A stretch of 64,000 bases of DNA, from NCBI RefSeq assembly GCF_013177735.1, contig NZ_WOEZ01000191.1, positions 1-64,000 of the forward strand, read 5' to 3'. This document shows positions 1 to 8,546 of this stretch, piece after piece. The position numbers and the translations under genes are program-made. Under the pieces are notes generated by a model that was given only the letters and a program-made list of their open reading frames with translations, was not told the origin of the DNA and searched no databases. Numbering within the stretch: position 1 is the first letter of the stretch; the number at the start of each line of letters is the position of its first letter. This DNA is from Paraburkholderia elongata (GTDB lineage Bacteria > Pseudomonadota > Gammaproteobacteria > Burkholderiales > Burkholderiaceae).

Positions 1-25
1 GCAGATCAATGCCACTAAACTTCAT
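1..25 (-). CDS. 5' end of a gene leaving the window; IS110-family transposase-like N-terminus
   Basis: Only eight codons are present (ATG at 25, reading MKFSGIDL), running off the left edge. A strong AGGAGG lies seven bases upstream, so the start is credible. The M-x-x-x-GID opening is the usual start of IS110-family DEDD transposases, whose first catalytic Asp sits in the GID motif. That assignment rests on eight residues and is tentative. Two perfect hairpins lie just upstream (75-103 and 130-156). Confidence 0.4.
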
Positions 26-74
26 TTCAGCCTCCTGAACGGGTCGGTTGGGCGTTGCATCCCAACTCTAGACC

Positions 75-103
75 CTGGCCGCCCCCCTCCTTGGGGCGGC
101 CAG
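75..103. other. Perfect 11-bp stem-loop
   Basis: CTGGCCGCCCC (75-85) pairs with GGGGCGGCCAG (93-103) around a 7-nt loop. It lies between the partial transposase-like start and the lipoprotein gene. It could be a terminator or a structured RNA in the non-coding end of an IS110-like element. There is no T-run on either side. Confidence 0.5.
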
Positions 104-129
104 GAGGCCTTTCAATGATTATCAATCCC

Positions 130-156
130 GTTACGCCAGCCGTTGGCTGGCGTAAC
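130..156 (-). terminator. Hairpin after the lipoprotein gene
   Basis: GTTACGCCAGC (130-140) and GCTGGCGTAAC (146-156) form a perfect 11-bp stem with a 5-nt loop, one base past the stop codon of the minus-strand gene at 158-424. The position fits a terminator or 3'-end stabiliser. The T-tract of a classic intrinsic terminator is missing. Confidence 0.5.
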
Positions 157-157
157 G

Positions 158-424
158 TCATTTCGATTTCGCGCGGCAGGCGTATATCAGACTGAGCGTG
201 CCGTTGTCGCGGGACTGGCGCACGACGTCGAAAGCGCCGCCGCAAGCCGCGTTTGCCTGCTGTGAGCAGGAGTCGGAGCCTGCTGGACACTGAACCAGCG
301 TAGTCGGGCGGCCGTCCGACAGAAACAGCGGTGCGCTGCTGCTGCAACCGCTCAGCACCGCGATTGCGGGAAGCGCCAGCGCGGCACAGGCCCGGCGCGC
401 GAAAGAGGAGAGACTGCGTTTCAT
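158..424 (-). CDS. Small putative lipoprotein of unknown function (88 aa)
   Basis: An N-terminal signal with two basic stretches and a hydrophobic segment ends in a lipobox, LSGC, with the lipidated Cys at residue 27. The mature part (~60 aa) has four further Cys residues, suggesting disulfides in the periplasm. I recognise no domain. The gene stands alone between a hairpin (130-156) and the sigma54 regulator, which is transcribed the same way. Export and lipidation are well supported; function is unknown. Confidence 0.75.
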   Translation of the reverse strand: MKRSLSSFARRACAALALPAIAVLSGCSSSAPLFLSDGRPTTLVQCPAGSDSCSQQANAACGGAFDVVRQSRDNGTLSLIYACRAKSK

Positions 425-511
425 TAGAAACCCCGATCACATCTTGTTTTTCGATCACGCGATTGTGCCACGCGGCAATTGCGCTGCGTCACTCGATGCC
501 GCCGGACTTGG

Positions 512-1990
512 TCACACTTCGATGCCGTATGCCGCGATCTTCTTATAGAGCGTCGCGCGGCCCATGCCGATCTGCATGGCCGTCTCGATCACGCGACCGC
601 CGTTGGCGCGCAAGGCGTCGCCAAGGTAGCGTTTTTCGAACGCGGCCATGGCGTCGCTCCACGACGTCGCTTCGGTCGCCCCAGAGGTCGCCCCCGAAGC
701 CGCATCTGAAGTGTGCGCTTCAGAGACCATGGATACGTGCGGACGATGGCCGCCATGAGCCGGACCGATGAACGGCGCCAGCGCACGCGCATCGATTCGC
801 TCGCTGTCCGAAAGCATCACCGCCCGCTCCAGCGTGTTGCGCAGCTCGCGCACATTGCCGGGCCACCCATACGAACACAGCAGCCGCAACGCGTCGTCCT
901 GCAATTCGAAGTGACTGGCGCCGCGTGCTTGCGTCGACAGGTCCTCGAGCATGGCGTAGGCAAGCGCCTCGATATCGGACGAACGCTCGCGAAGTGCCGG
1001 CGCCTGGATCGTCAACACGTTCAGCCGATAGAACAGATCCGCGCGGAAACGCCCTGCGGCGACAAGCGCCGGCAAATCGGCCGAGGTCGCGGCAATAATC
1101 CGCACATCCGCGCGCACGATCCGGTTCGAGCCAAGCGGCTCGAACTCCTTGTCCTGCAGCACGCGCAACAGCTTGCCCTGCAAAGGCAGCGGCATGTCGC
1201 CGATTTCGTCGAGAAACAGCGTGCCGCCGTTCGCGAGTTCGAACTTGCCGACCCGCCCCTTCCGGTCGGCGCCGGTATAGGCGCCGGGCGCTGCGCCGAA
1301 GAATTCGACTTCGAGCAAGGTGTCCGGAATCGCCGCGACGTTGACAGTCACGAGCGGCTGATTCGCCCGCGCCGAACCGCCGTGAATGGCATGCGCCAGC
1401 AGTTCCTTGCCCGTGCCGGTTTCGCCGAGCAATAGCACCGGTGACTCGAGTTGCGCGGCGCGGCGCGCCTGGCGCTTCACCTCGAGACTGGCCGCGCTCG
1501 TGCCGACAAAACTGCCGAACGTGTACTTCGCCCGTCTTGCCTGTGCGAGCGATTGACGGGTCGCGATCAATTCTTCCTGCACCCGCGAGTAGTGGGAAAA
1601 AAGCGGCGTGAGCGCCTTCAGTTCGTCGAACAACGCGAAACCCACCGCTCCGACCGTTTCACCCGCATCGTCTTTCAGCGGCAGCCGCGTCACGACAAGC
1701 GGCTCGCGGTCCGTTTCGAGGATGTCGAGCAGAATCGGTTTGCCGGTGTTCACGACCTCGCGCATCAGGCTGTTGGGAATCACCTCCTCGCAATCCCGAC
1801 CAATCGCCTGCTGCGGGTCCGAAAAACCAAAGCGCGCGGCGTAGCGCTTGTTGATCCAGACGACGCGTGCTTGGGCGTCGACGATGAACGTGCCTTCGCT
1901 GAAGTTTTCGAAGGTACGGAAGAGCGAATCCATCGCGCGGCGGAGTACGTCGCCGTAGGTGGCAGGAAGGCCCGCCCAGTCGTTCATCAT
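512..1990 (-). CDS. Sigma54-dependent transcriptional activator, PAS-AAA+-Fis
   Basis: An N-terminal PAS-like sensory domain is followed by an AAA+ domain with Walker A GETGTGKE, a GAYTGAD loop (the GAFTGA sigma54-contact motif with F changed to Y, as in several natural activators) and LDEIGD Walker B. A Fis-type helix-turn-helix lies at the extreme C-terminus (GMGRATLYKKI). I chose the ATG at 1990 (492 aa). An in-frame ATG at 2143 would add residues with no domain character and would run through the palindromes at 2028-2064. The gene is divergent from the GntP permease, which has a sigma54 promoter, so it probably activates that gene in response to a small molecule sensed by the PAS domain. 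Confidence 0.88.
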   Translation of the reverse strand: MMNDWAGLPATYGDVLRRAMDSLFRTFENFSEGTFIVDAQARVVWINKRYAARFGFSDPQQAIGRDCEEVIPNSLMREVVNTGKPILLDILETDREPLVVTRLPLKDDAGETVGAVGFALFDELKALTPLFSHYSRVQEELIATRQSLAQARRAKYTFGSFVGTSAASLEVKRQARRAAQLESPVLLLGETGTGKELLAHAIHGGSARANQPLVTVNVAAIPDTLLEVEFFGAAPGAYTGADRKGRVGKFELANGGTLFLDEIGDMPLPLQGKLLRVLQDKEFEPLGSNRIVRADVRIIAATSADLPALVAAGRFRADLFYRLNVLTIQAPALRERSSDIEALAYAMLEDLSTQARGASHFELQDDALRLLCSYGWPGNVRELRNTLERAVMLSDSERIDARALAPFIGPAHGGHRPHVSMVSEAHTSDAASGATSGATEATSWSDAMAAFEKRYLGDALRANGGRVIETAMQIGMGRATLYKKIAAYGIEV

Positions 1991-2027
1991 GGTGTCGCTG
2001 TCTCCGGCTATCGTTCTATTTATGCTT

Positions 2028-2064
2028 GTCTCATATCGTAGACAGCTTATCTCATCGACGAGAT
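2028..2064. promoter_or_regulatory. Two adjacent palindromes, candidate enhancer (UAS) of the sigma54 activator
   Basis: GTCTCATATCGTAGAC (2028-2043, arms GTCT/AGAC) and ATCTCATCGACGAGAT (2049-2064, arms ATCTC/GAGAT) share the ATCTCAT core. They lie about 155-190 bp upstream of the -24/-12 promoter at 2216 and just upstream of the regulator start. Spacing and pairing fit the upstream activating sequences bound by Fis-type sigma54 activators. The role is inferred. Confidence 0.5.
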
Positions 2065-2215
2065 CGCCAGCAAGCTCACCACATAAGGGTTTAACCTCAA
2101 TTCGGTCTATGTTCATATGATTTTCGTCCCGTTTTCGAGACATTTGGGTACAATCGGCCGCATCACGTTTCGAACTTCGCCTGTGAAATCAACGGGCAGG
2201 CCACTGCAGCGCGCA

Positions 2216-2231
2216 TGGCATGGAACCTGCG
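2216..2231 (+). promoter_or_regulatory. Sigma54 (-24/-12) promoter
   Basis: TGGCATGGAACCTGCG matches the RpoN consensus TGGCAC-N5-TTGC in both the GG (-24) and GC (-12) elements with correct spacing. It lies 71 bp upstream of the GntP permease ATG (2302), next to a divergent sigma54 activator gene. Confidence 0.65.
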
Positions 2232-2301
2232 TTTGCGGGCGCCGGGCCGTCGCACTCATCGGGACGGCGTACACGTAGAACAACCAAGCTTTGGAGACTC
2301 A

Positions 2302-3702
2302 ATGTCCTTTGTCATCGTCCTCGCCGCGCTGGCGTTTCTGATGTTTGCCGCGTATCGCGGCTACAGCGTCATTCTGTTCGCGCCGATCGCCGCCCTCGGC
2401 GCGGTGCTGCTGACCGATCCGGGCGCCGTCGCACCGGTGTTCTCCGGCATCTTCATGGAGAAGATGGTCGGCTTCGTGAAGCTCTACTTCCCCGTGTTTC
2501 TGCTGGGCGCGGTGTTCGGCAAGGTCATCGAACTGTCCGGTTTCTCGGAGTCGATCGTGGCCGCGGCTATTCGCTATATTGGCCGCTCACGCGCCAATGC
2601 GGTGATCGTCGCGGTGTGCGCACTGCTCACCTATGGCGGCGTATCGCTGTTCGTGGTGGTGTTCGCCGTGTATCCGTTCGCGGCCGAGCTGTACCGCCAG
2701 AGCAATATTCCGAAACGCTTGATGCCTGGCGCGATCGCGCTCGGCGCGTTCTCGTTCACAATGGATTCGCTGCCGGGCACGCCGCAGATCCAGAACATCA
2801 TCCCGACCACCTTCTTCAAGACGACGTCCTGGGCCGCGCCCGCGCTTGGTGTAACCGGCTCGCTGTTCATCATCGTGGTCGGCCTCACGTATCTGGAATG
2901 GCGCCGCCGCGCGGCGATGGCAACCGGCGAAGGCTATGGCACGGATCTCGTCAACGAGCCGGAGCGCGTCGAATCGAAGCAACTGCCGCATCCGCTGCTG
3001 GCCGTTGCGCCGCTGGTGCTGGTCGGCGTGGCGAACTTCCTGCTGACCCGCTCGATTCCGAACTGGTACGGCGCGTCGTACACCATCGCACCGGACATCC
3101 TGCCGGGCATCCATGCGCCGGTCACGACGGCAATCAAAAGCGTCGTCGCGATCTGGTCCGTTGAAGGCGCGCTGCTGCTCGGTATCATGATGGTCGTGGT
3201 GACGGCGTTCGGCCGTGTGCGCGAACGCTTCGCGGTCGGCACCAAGGCGGCGGTGGCGGGCGCACTGCTGGCTTCGTTGAATACCGCGTCGGAGTATGGC
3301 TTCGGCGGTGTGATCGCGGCTTTGCCGGGCTTCCTGGTGGTCGGCGACGCGCTGAAGAGCATTCCGAATCCGCTCGTCAATGCCGCGGTTTCGGTGAGCT
3401 CGCTTGCGGGTATCACGGGTTCGGCATCGGGGGGTATGAGCATCGCGCTCGCGGCCATGTCCGACACGTTCATCAAGGGCGCGGAAGCGGCGCATATTCC
3501 GATGGAAGTGTTGCACCGGGTCGTTGCGATGGCGAGCGGCGGGATGGACACGCTGCCGCATAACGGAGCCGTGATCACGCTGCTGGCGGTGACGGGTTTG
3601 ACGCACCGTCAGTCGTACCGCGATATCTTTGCGGTGACGGTGATCAAGACGTTGGCGGTTTTCTTTGTGATCGCCGTGTATTACTTGACCGGGTTGGTTT
3701 GA
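2302..3702 (+). CDS. GntP-family permease
   Basis: The protein has 466 aa with about 12 hydrophobic segments. It carries the GntP/hydroxyacid symporter signature around FSFTMDSLPGTPQIQNIIPT, and a C-terminal ASGGMDTLPHNGAVITLL motif typical of the family. The family imports gluconate, citrate, 3-hydroxybutyrate and similar acids by proton symport across the inner membrane. I start at ATG 2302 (MSFVIVLAAL); the longer reading frame opens with a non-hydrophobic leader lying over the sigma54 promoter. Control by the divergent sigma54 activator is inferred. The substrate cannot be read from sequence; 3-hydroxybutyrate or a related acid is plausible. Confidence 0.88.
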   Translation: MSFVIVLAALAFLMFAAYRGYSVILFAPIAALGAVLLTDPGAVAPVFSGIFMEKMVGFVKLYFPVFLLGAVFGKVIELSGFSESIVAAAIRYIGRSRANAVIVAVCALLTYGGVSLFVVVFAVYPFAAELYRQSNIPKRLMPGAIALGAFSFTMDSLPGTPQIQNIIPTTFFKTTSWAAPALGVTGSLFIIVVGLTYLEWRRRAAMATGEGYGTDLVNEPERVESKQLPHPLLAVAPLVLVGVANFLLTRSIPNWYGASYTIAPDILPGIHAPVTTAIKSVVAIWSVEGALLLGIMMVVVTAFGRVRERFAVGTKAAVAGALLASLNTASEYGFGGVIAALPGFLVVGDALKSIPNPLVNAAVSVSSLAGITGSASGGMSIALAAMSDTFIKGAEAAHIPMEVLHRVVAMASGGMDTLPHNGAVITLLAVTGLTHRQSYRDIFAVTVIKTLAVFFVIAVYYLTGLV

Positions 3703-3786
3703 TCGACCGATTCGCTGACTGGCTCAACGTGCCGAATCGATCGGGGCGTTGAGCTTGGGTCTCGTGTGGGGCGTCATGCGAGACAA

Positions 3787-6700
3787 TCAATGCATCGACG
3801 CTTCATCCAGCCCAAAGTGATCGCATATCGCCTCGTGCAGCGAGATCGCACGTTCGTCCATCTCGGTCGTCCAACGTTCGCCGTTCTCGCATAGCCGTTG
3901 CAGTTCGCGGCATTGCTGTGCGAATCGCTGCTCCTGCACGACAAGGAACCCGCCGGCCGCGCTATGCGCCCAGCCGCCCAATGCTTCCCGGTCTTCCTGT
4001 TCGACAATCGCCAGCAGCCTCGGCAGATCGTTTTGAAGATGCTCCTTGAGCATGGCCGTGAAACGCAACTTGTCGTCCGCGCTGAGCGTGTTCGCCGGGT
4101 CGGTGGCTGCGCCAGCCGCCGCCGAGGTCGCCGCAGCCGTCTGCGCGCCTGTTGCCGATGCCGGCGTCGCTGCTGCCGCCGGTACCGGCGCAAGCTGCGG
4201 CTTCGCGGACGTCACCGCGAGCAGCGCCGCCTCCAACTCACCCAGCGACGCCGGTTTCGCGACATACCCGGTAAAGCCTCGCTCGCGCCAGCCTTCCTGC
4301 TGCTGGTTGTCGGTCACCGCGCTAAAAGCCAGCACCGGTAAGTCCGCATGCGCTTTACGCAGTGCCGCCAGCAACGCGTATCCATCCATGACCGGCATGT
4401 GGATATCGGTCAGCACCACTTCGAAATGCCCCTGCTCGAATGCCGCCAGCGCTTGACGCCCGTCGCCGGCAATCGTCGGCAGGCAGCCTAGCGCATCGAG
4501 TTGCTCGACGATCAAGGTTTGGATCAGCGGATTGTCTTCGGCGACCAGCACCGTCAAGCCTTGCAAGGCCGGATCGGCTTCGGGAAGTGGCAATGCGGCG
4601 GGGGCCGACAACGTCGCTACGGCATCGGCGGCACCCGTGGCCGCGAGATCGATCGCAGCCAGAATCGCCTTGCGGCTGAACTCCGTCACTTCGAGCACGC
4701 CGTCGCCACACGCAGTGGGACGATGGGGTCCGGTGCGCGTGATCCACACCACTCCGGCCGGGCGCACCGCACGCAACGCTGCAATCGCTTCGAGATCGTA
4801 TTCGCCGGTGACCACCATCGCCTCCGGCCGGTTCACGCGCAACCACGCTTCTGCGCTGCGCATCGACACGACCGTGTGAACAGTCCACCCTACCCGGTGC
4901 AAGCCGCTGTCGAGGATCTGCCCTGACTCGCGTTCCTGCGACACCACCAGCACGTTGCCGCGGCGCGCCGGTTCGACGACCGGCTCGCGCAACTCATCCG
5001 GGGGCAGGGCGAGCGGGATCGAAGCGCTGAACGCGCTGCCGACACCCAGCACGCTCTCGACCGAAATATGGCCGCCCATCAGCTCGCACAGCCGCGCGCA
5101 GATCGACAAGCCGAGGCCGGTGCCGCCATAGCGGCTCGACGTGCTCGCTTCGCCCTGCACGAACGGACTGAAGATGCGCGCCACCAGCGCCTGATCCATG
5201 CCGATCCCCGAATCGCAGACCCGGCAGATCAGAATCGGGCGGCCTTGCAGATCGTCCTTCACTTCGGCATTCAGCGTGATCTTGCCGCACGAGGTGAATT
5301 TGAACGCGTTGCTCAGCAGGTTGTTGACGATCTGCGCGATGCGCGTGCGGTCGCCACGCAGCACCTGATCGAGCGTCGGCGACAGATGCGCATAGAAGCG
5401 AATAGCGCGATCCGCCGTCATGGGCGCGTAGGACAGCGCGATATTCTCGAAATCGTCGAGCGGACGGAACGACTCGCTCACGAGCTTCATCTCGCCGGCA
5501 TCGATCTTCGAAAAGTCGAGAATGTCATTGACGATGTGGCGCAGCGCATCGGCCGCGACATTCAACGCCGTGAGTCGTTGCGCGTGCGCTTCGAGCCCCG
5601 GTGTACGGGCGAACAATTCGAGGTTGCCAAGCAGCGCGTTCAGTGGCGTACGGATTTCGTGGCTCATCGATGCGAAGAAATTCGAGCGAGCCCGCATCGT
5701 GATCTCGGCGGTCTGCTGTGCGAGCCGCAATTGTTGTTCGAGCGCATGTTGCGCGGTGACATCGAGGATCGCGCAGAACAGCACATCCTCGTCGGCGTAA
5801 CGTGCCGGCGCGTAGGTGAACTGTAGAAACTGCGCATGCGGCGAGGCGCTTTCGTCGGGCGCCGGTTGTGATGGCGGTTGTGGCTGTGATTGCGCTTGCG
5901 GCTGCGCAGGCGCAACAAAAGCGGCGATCCTGGCGAATGCGGTAATCGAAGGCTCATCCGGCGCCTGCGCGCGAATCTCGTCGACGATATGCGACGGCAA
6001 GCGGCTGCGGCCGGCTTCGATGTGCAGCAACTCGTCGGCCAATGCGTTGGCGATGATGATCGAATAGTCGCTCTGCCGGACAATGCACAAACCGACCGGC
6101 GTCGCACTGACCAGGACGTGGTTGATGGTTTCGCTTTCCAGTGCGCGCGACGTTTCCGCGAAGGTGCTGCGGATCAGGCGCAGCCCCCAGAACCGCGCCG
6201 CCAGCGCGATCCCCGCCAGGACCAGCAGCGCGAGGCCGGCGAGCGCGGCCAGTTGCCAACCGAGCGCGGCCATCAGCTCGCGCCACGACAGATAGCTGAC
6301 CAGCGAGCCGAAGCCGGACATCAACGGCTCGCTCAGAATCACGCCATCGCGGGTGTAACGGTATGCATCGGATGGCGTATGCGCGACTGCGTCTTGCAGC
6401 ATGGCTGCAGTCGGCGCATCGACGGACGGCGACGACACGATCACATGACGGTCCGCCGTCATCAGCAACAGCGTTCCCTCGCGGTCAGGCCGCGCGAGAC
6501 GCGCTAACAGCCCGTCAAGCGGAATGCTCATCGCGATCAGGGTGGTTGGCGTATCGCCGGCATAGTAAGCGCTCACCGCGGAGATCACCGGCACGCCTTG
6601 CAGCGGATCGCGATATGGGCCGAGCCAGATCCGCCCGCCCTTGCCGGGCACGCGCTTGCCGATTTGCGCCTGCAGTTGCTGTTCGAGGGTCTCGCGCAAC

Positions 6701-7332
6701 GTGCTCACGATCGCCGGTTGCAAAGGCGGCGCAGCCGCGACGCCGCGATCGGCGCCTGAATTAGCGACCGGTTGAGCGAGCGAAGGCAGGATCGCGGCAT
6801 AGTCTTCGGTCAGCCCGAGCAGGATCGCCCGTTGCGGTAGCTCGAACGACTGCTGGGTCACTAGGGTCGACTGCGCGGCTTCATAGATACGCCACAGGTT
6901 CGTGCCGAATTGCGGCCCCCATGCCGCGCGCGTGGCGTCGCCGACCAGCAAGTCGAATTGCGCGTCGACCCTTTGCACCGTACCGCGCGCAACGCCGCTC
7001 AGGCGCACCGCATCCTCGACGCTTGCAGGCACGCGCAGTACGTTGTCGGTGTCGTGATAGTAGTCGAGCGTAAATTCGGCACGCCGCATAAACGATTCCT
7101 GCCGATGCAGGAGCCGCGAGATGTCGGCGGCGCTCTGGGACGCGAACGTTCGCCGGTATTCGAGTTGCTTGTCCGCGGCAAGGACGGCAAGCAGCAGCGC
7201 AAAGATCACCACGATCAACATCAGCGAAGCGATCGTCGCGAGGTACAACCGTTGTTGACGCTTCGCGCTATGGGCCAGCGACGCGAATGCGTGCGCCAGT
7301 GATTCCTGAGTACGGTCGAGGATCTTCTGCAT
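3787..7332 (-). CDS. Large hybrid sensor histidine kinase with receiver and HPt domains
   Basis: The protein has 1181 aa. A transmembrane helix (about 29-53), a long periplasmic sensor region to ~360 and a second helix (about 362-385) precede a PAS-like cytoplasmic linker. The HisKA domain has its phospho-His in SHEIRTPLN at 558. An HATPase_c domain (N and G boxes) is followed by a degenerate receiver-like segment and a true receiver with Asp976 in DIHMPVMDG. A C-terminal HPt domain has His1123 (AHSAAGG; the usual KG after the His is replaced by AG). The layout is BvgS/ArcB-like, a four-step phosphorelay. No cognate response regulator is adjacent, so the output is unknown. Confidence 0.9.
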   Translation of the reverse strand: MQKILDRTQESLAHAFASLAHSAKRQQRLYLATIASLMLIVVIFALLLAVLAADKQLEYRRTFASQSAADISRLLHRQESFMRRAEFTLDYYHDTDNVLRVPASVEDAVRLSGVARGTVQRVDAQFDLLVGDATRAAWGPQFGTNLWRIYEAAQSTLVTQQSFELPQRAILLGLTEDYAAILPSLAQPVANSGADRGVAAAPPLQPAIVSTLRETLEQQLQAQIGKRVPGKGGRIWLGPYRDPLQGVPVISAVSAYYAGDTPTTLIAMSIPLDGLLARLARPDREGTLLLMTADRHVIVSSPSVDAPTAAMLQDAVAHTPSDAYRYTRDGVILSEPLMSGFGSLVSYLSWRELMAALGWQLAALAGLALLVLAGIALAARFWGLRLIRSTFAETSRALESETINHVLVSATPVGLCIVRQSDYSIIIANALADELLHIEAGRSRLPSHIVDEIRAQAPDEPSITAFARIAAFVAPAQPQAQSQPQPPSQPAPDESASPHAQFLQFTYAPARYADEDVLFCAILDVTAQHALEQQLRLAQQTAEITMRARSNFFASMSHEIRTPLNALLGNLELFARTPGLEAHAQRLTALNVAADALRHIVNDILDFSKIDAGEMKLVSESFRPLDDFENIALSYAPMTADRAIRFYAHLSPTLDQVLRGDRTRIAQIVNNLLSNAFKFTSCGKITLNAEVKDDLQGRPILICRVCDSGIGMDQALVARIFSPFVQGEASTSSRYGGTGLGLSICARLCELMGGHISVESVLGVGSAFSASIPLALPPDELREPVVEPARRGNVLVVSQERESGQILDSGLHRVGWTVHTVVSMRSAEAWLRVNRPEAMVVTGEYDLEAIAALRAVRPAGVVWITRTGPHRPTACGDGVLEVTEFSRKAILAAIDLAATGAADAVATLSAPAALPLPEADPALQGLTVLVAEDNPLIQTLIVEQLDALGCLPTIAGDGRQALAAFEQGHFEVVLTDIHMPVMDGYALLAALRKAHADLPVLAFSAVTDNQQQEGWRERGFTGYVAKPASLGELEAALLAVTSAKPQLAPVPAAAATPASATGAQTAAATSAAAGAATDPANTLSADDKLRFTAMLKEHLQNDLPRLLAIVEQEDREALGGWAHSAAGGFLVVQEQRFAQQCRELQRLCENGERWTTEMDERAISLHEAICDHFGLDEASMH

Positions 7333-7945
7333 CGGCTGGCAAAGTTAGCGTGGTTCGCGCACACAGACCGCTGCGGCTCAGTGGAGCACGGAACACGTCT
7401 GCAGCCCTTTAATCGGCGCAGTTTAGCGCTTTTGCAGATAGCACGCGAAGCATCCGGCACTGATTTTCACGGCTACTCGGAACGCATGAAGGCAACCACG
7501 CACAAAGCGGCGCTGGATCCGGCGCATAAGGCAGCGCCAGAATTTAGGCGCAACGCTGCGCACGACGTCGAGCAGGAAGAATCGACATTGATCTGATAGA
7601 TCGGCGTTACTCCCACCTCGACAGCCGACAATTGACGCATCACGATGCGAACGTCAGCGCCCAATTAGTTGCACGGGCTGGCTGACCCGAGTAACAACGG
7701 CGTTTAGCAGCCCGCCCTTTCAAGGACGGGCTATTTTTTTGCCGCCTCGTGCTCTCGTTGCGCTCGTCCGTAACCGAAGCGCGCGTCAGCACCGTGACAG
7801 CCGGGGAGAAGGGCTGCACCGCCACGGGGCACGAAAAATGCAGCCGTCGTTGCGGGGAGTCGCGTTAAACTGGTTATCACAGTCGGGCGCCGCGCTCACG
7901 TGCCCGTACAATGGTTCGATCAACAACGGAACAAGGACAACCTCG
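7333..7945. other. Intergenic region, no convincing gene
   Basis: These 613 bp separate the kinase start from the next + strand gene. A + strand frame starting at 7486 could encode 36 residues rich in Ala, His and Glu, but it has no ribosome site and no recognisable features. The only clear signal is the terminator at 7709-7740. Because no gene reads into it, an unrecognised short transcript is possible. Confidence 0.4.
7709..7740 (+). terminator. Rho-independent terminator
   Basis: GCCCGCCCTT (7710-7719) and AAGGACGGGC (7722-7731) form a GC-rich stem with a very short loop, followed by TATTTTTTT. This is a textbook intrinsic terminator for + strand transcription. Confidence 0.8.
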
Positions 7946-8197
7946 ATGCGCACTACCGGGTCCTCCGGGTCAATGGCCCTGCTCACTGAATACGACGACG
8001 CAACGGCGCGCGAACTCCGCTCGCTGCGCCTCGAATCGACAGAAGACGGCAAAGGCATTCTTCTGATCGAGGTCGATGAGCGCAAGCCAGGCATTCACCG
8101 CGAAGTGCGCTACGAAATCACGCCTGCCGAACTGATTGCGGCGATTCGCGCGCATGGCGCGGAGTTACCGGGCGAACAGCACAATCATCGCCAGTAA
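7946..8197 (+). CDS. Conserved-looking small hypothetical protein (83 aa)
   Basis: A short acidic, soluble protein of regular alpha/beta character (LLIEVDERKPGIHREVRYEITPAELIAAIRAHG) with no recognised domain. I chose ATG 7946, preceded by AAGGA. A second in-frame ATG at 7973 (MALLTEYDD) is possible. It has no signal peptide or membrane segment. It stands alone between the terminator at 7740 and the DedA gene. Codon use matches its neighbours, so it is probably a real gene of unknown role. Confidence 0.6.
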   Translation: MRTTGSSGSMALLTEYDDATARELRSLRLESTEDGKGILLIEVDERKPGIHREVRYEITPAELIAAIRAHGAELPGEQHNHRQ

Positions 8198-8546
8198 AGC
8201 TGCTGCGCACGGTATCACGCTCACGCGCGAATGCCGTGCACGGCCTCTGCAGCGCCAGCTTGGGTTTGCGTACTGCAGGACAGCCTGCGGGCGTCCGTAG
8301 GGTTTTATTCGCCTTATTCGCCACTAGTTTGCCGCGCGAAAAGCTTCATCAATTCCGCTTTGTTCCATGAGCGCTTCCAATCCGCGCTTTTAGTCCGCCG
8401 GGTATGCCGCAGTCGCGCTTTTAAGATCCGAATAGCGGGCCTATTTCCCGGGCGTTTGCACGTCTTGAAAATACGTCCATAATCCTTACATACTCCTTTG
8501 TTTTCCCTACCTGCGCCGTGCTCGAAAGGGCTGCGGATGTAAGCCG
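8198..8546. other. Intergenic region upstream of the DedA gene
   Basis: These 349 bp hold no supportable open reading frame. A relatively AT-rich stretch near 8465-8510 is the likely promoter area for the DedA-rhodanese gene. I see no strong palindromes. Confidence 0.4.

Noticed and set aside
2144..2301. Earlier start for the GntP permease at 2215
   Set aside because: Would place the sigma54 promoter inside the coding region and add a non-hydrophobic leader not found in the family.
2587..3606. 339-codon frame opposite the GntP permease
   Set aside because: Arg/His-rich shadow typical of the antisense of a GC-rich membrane gene; no domain.
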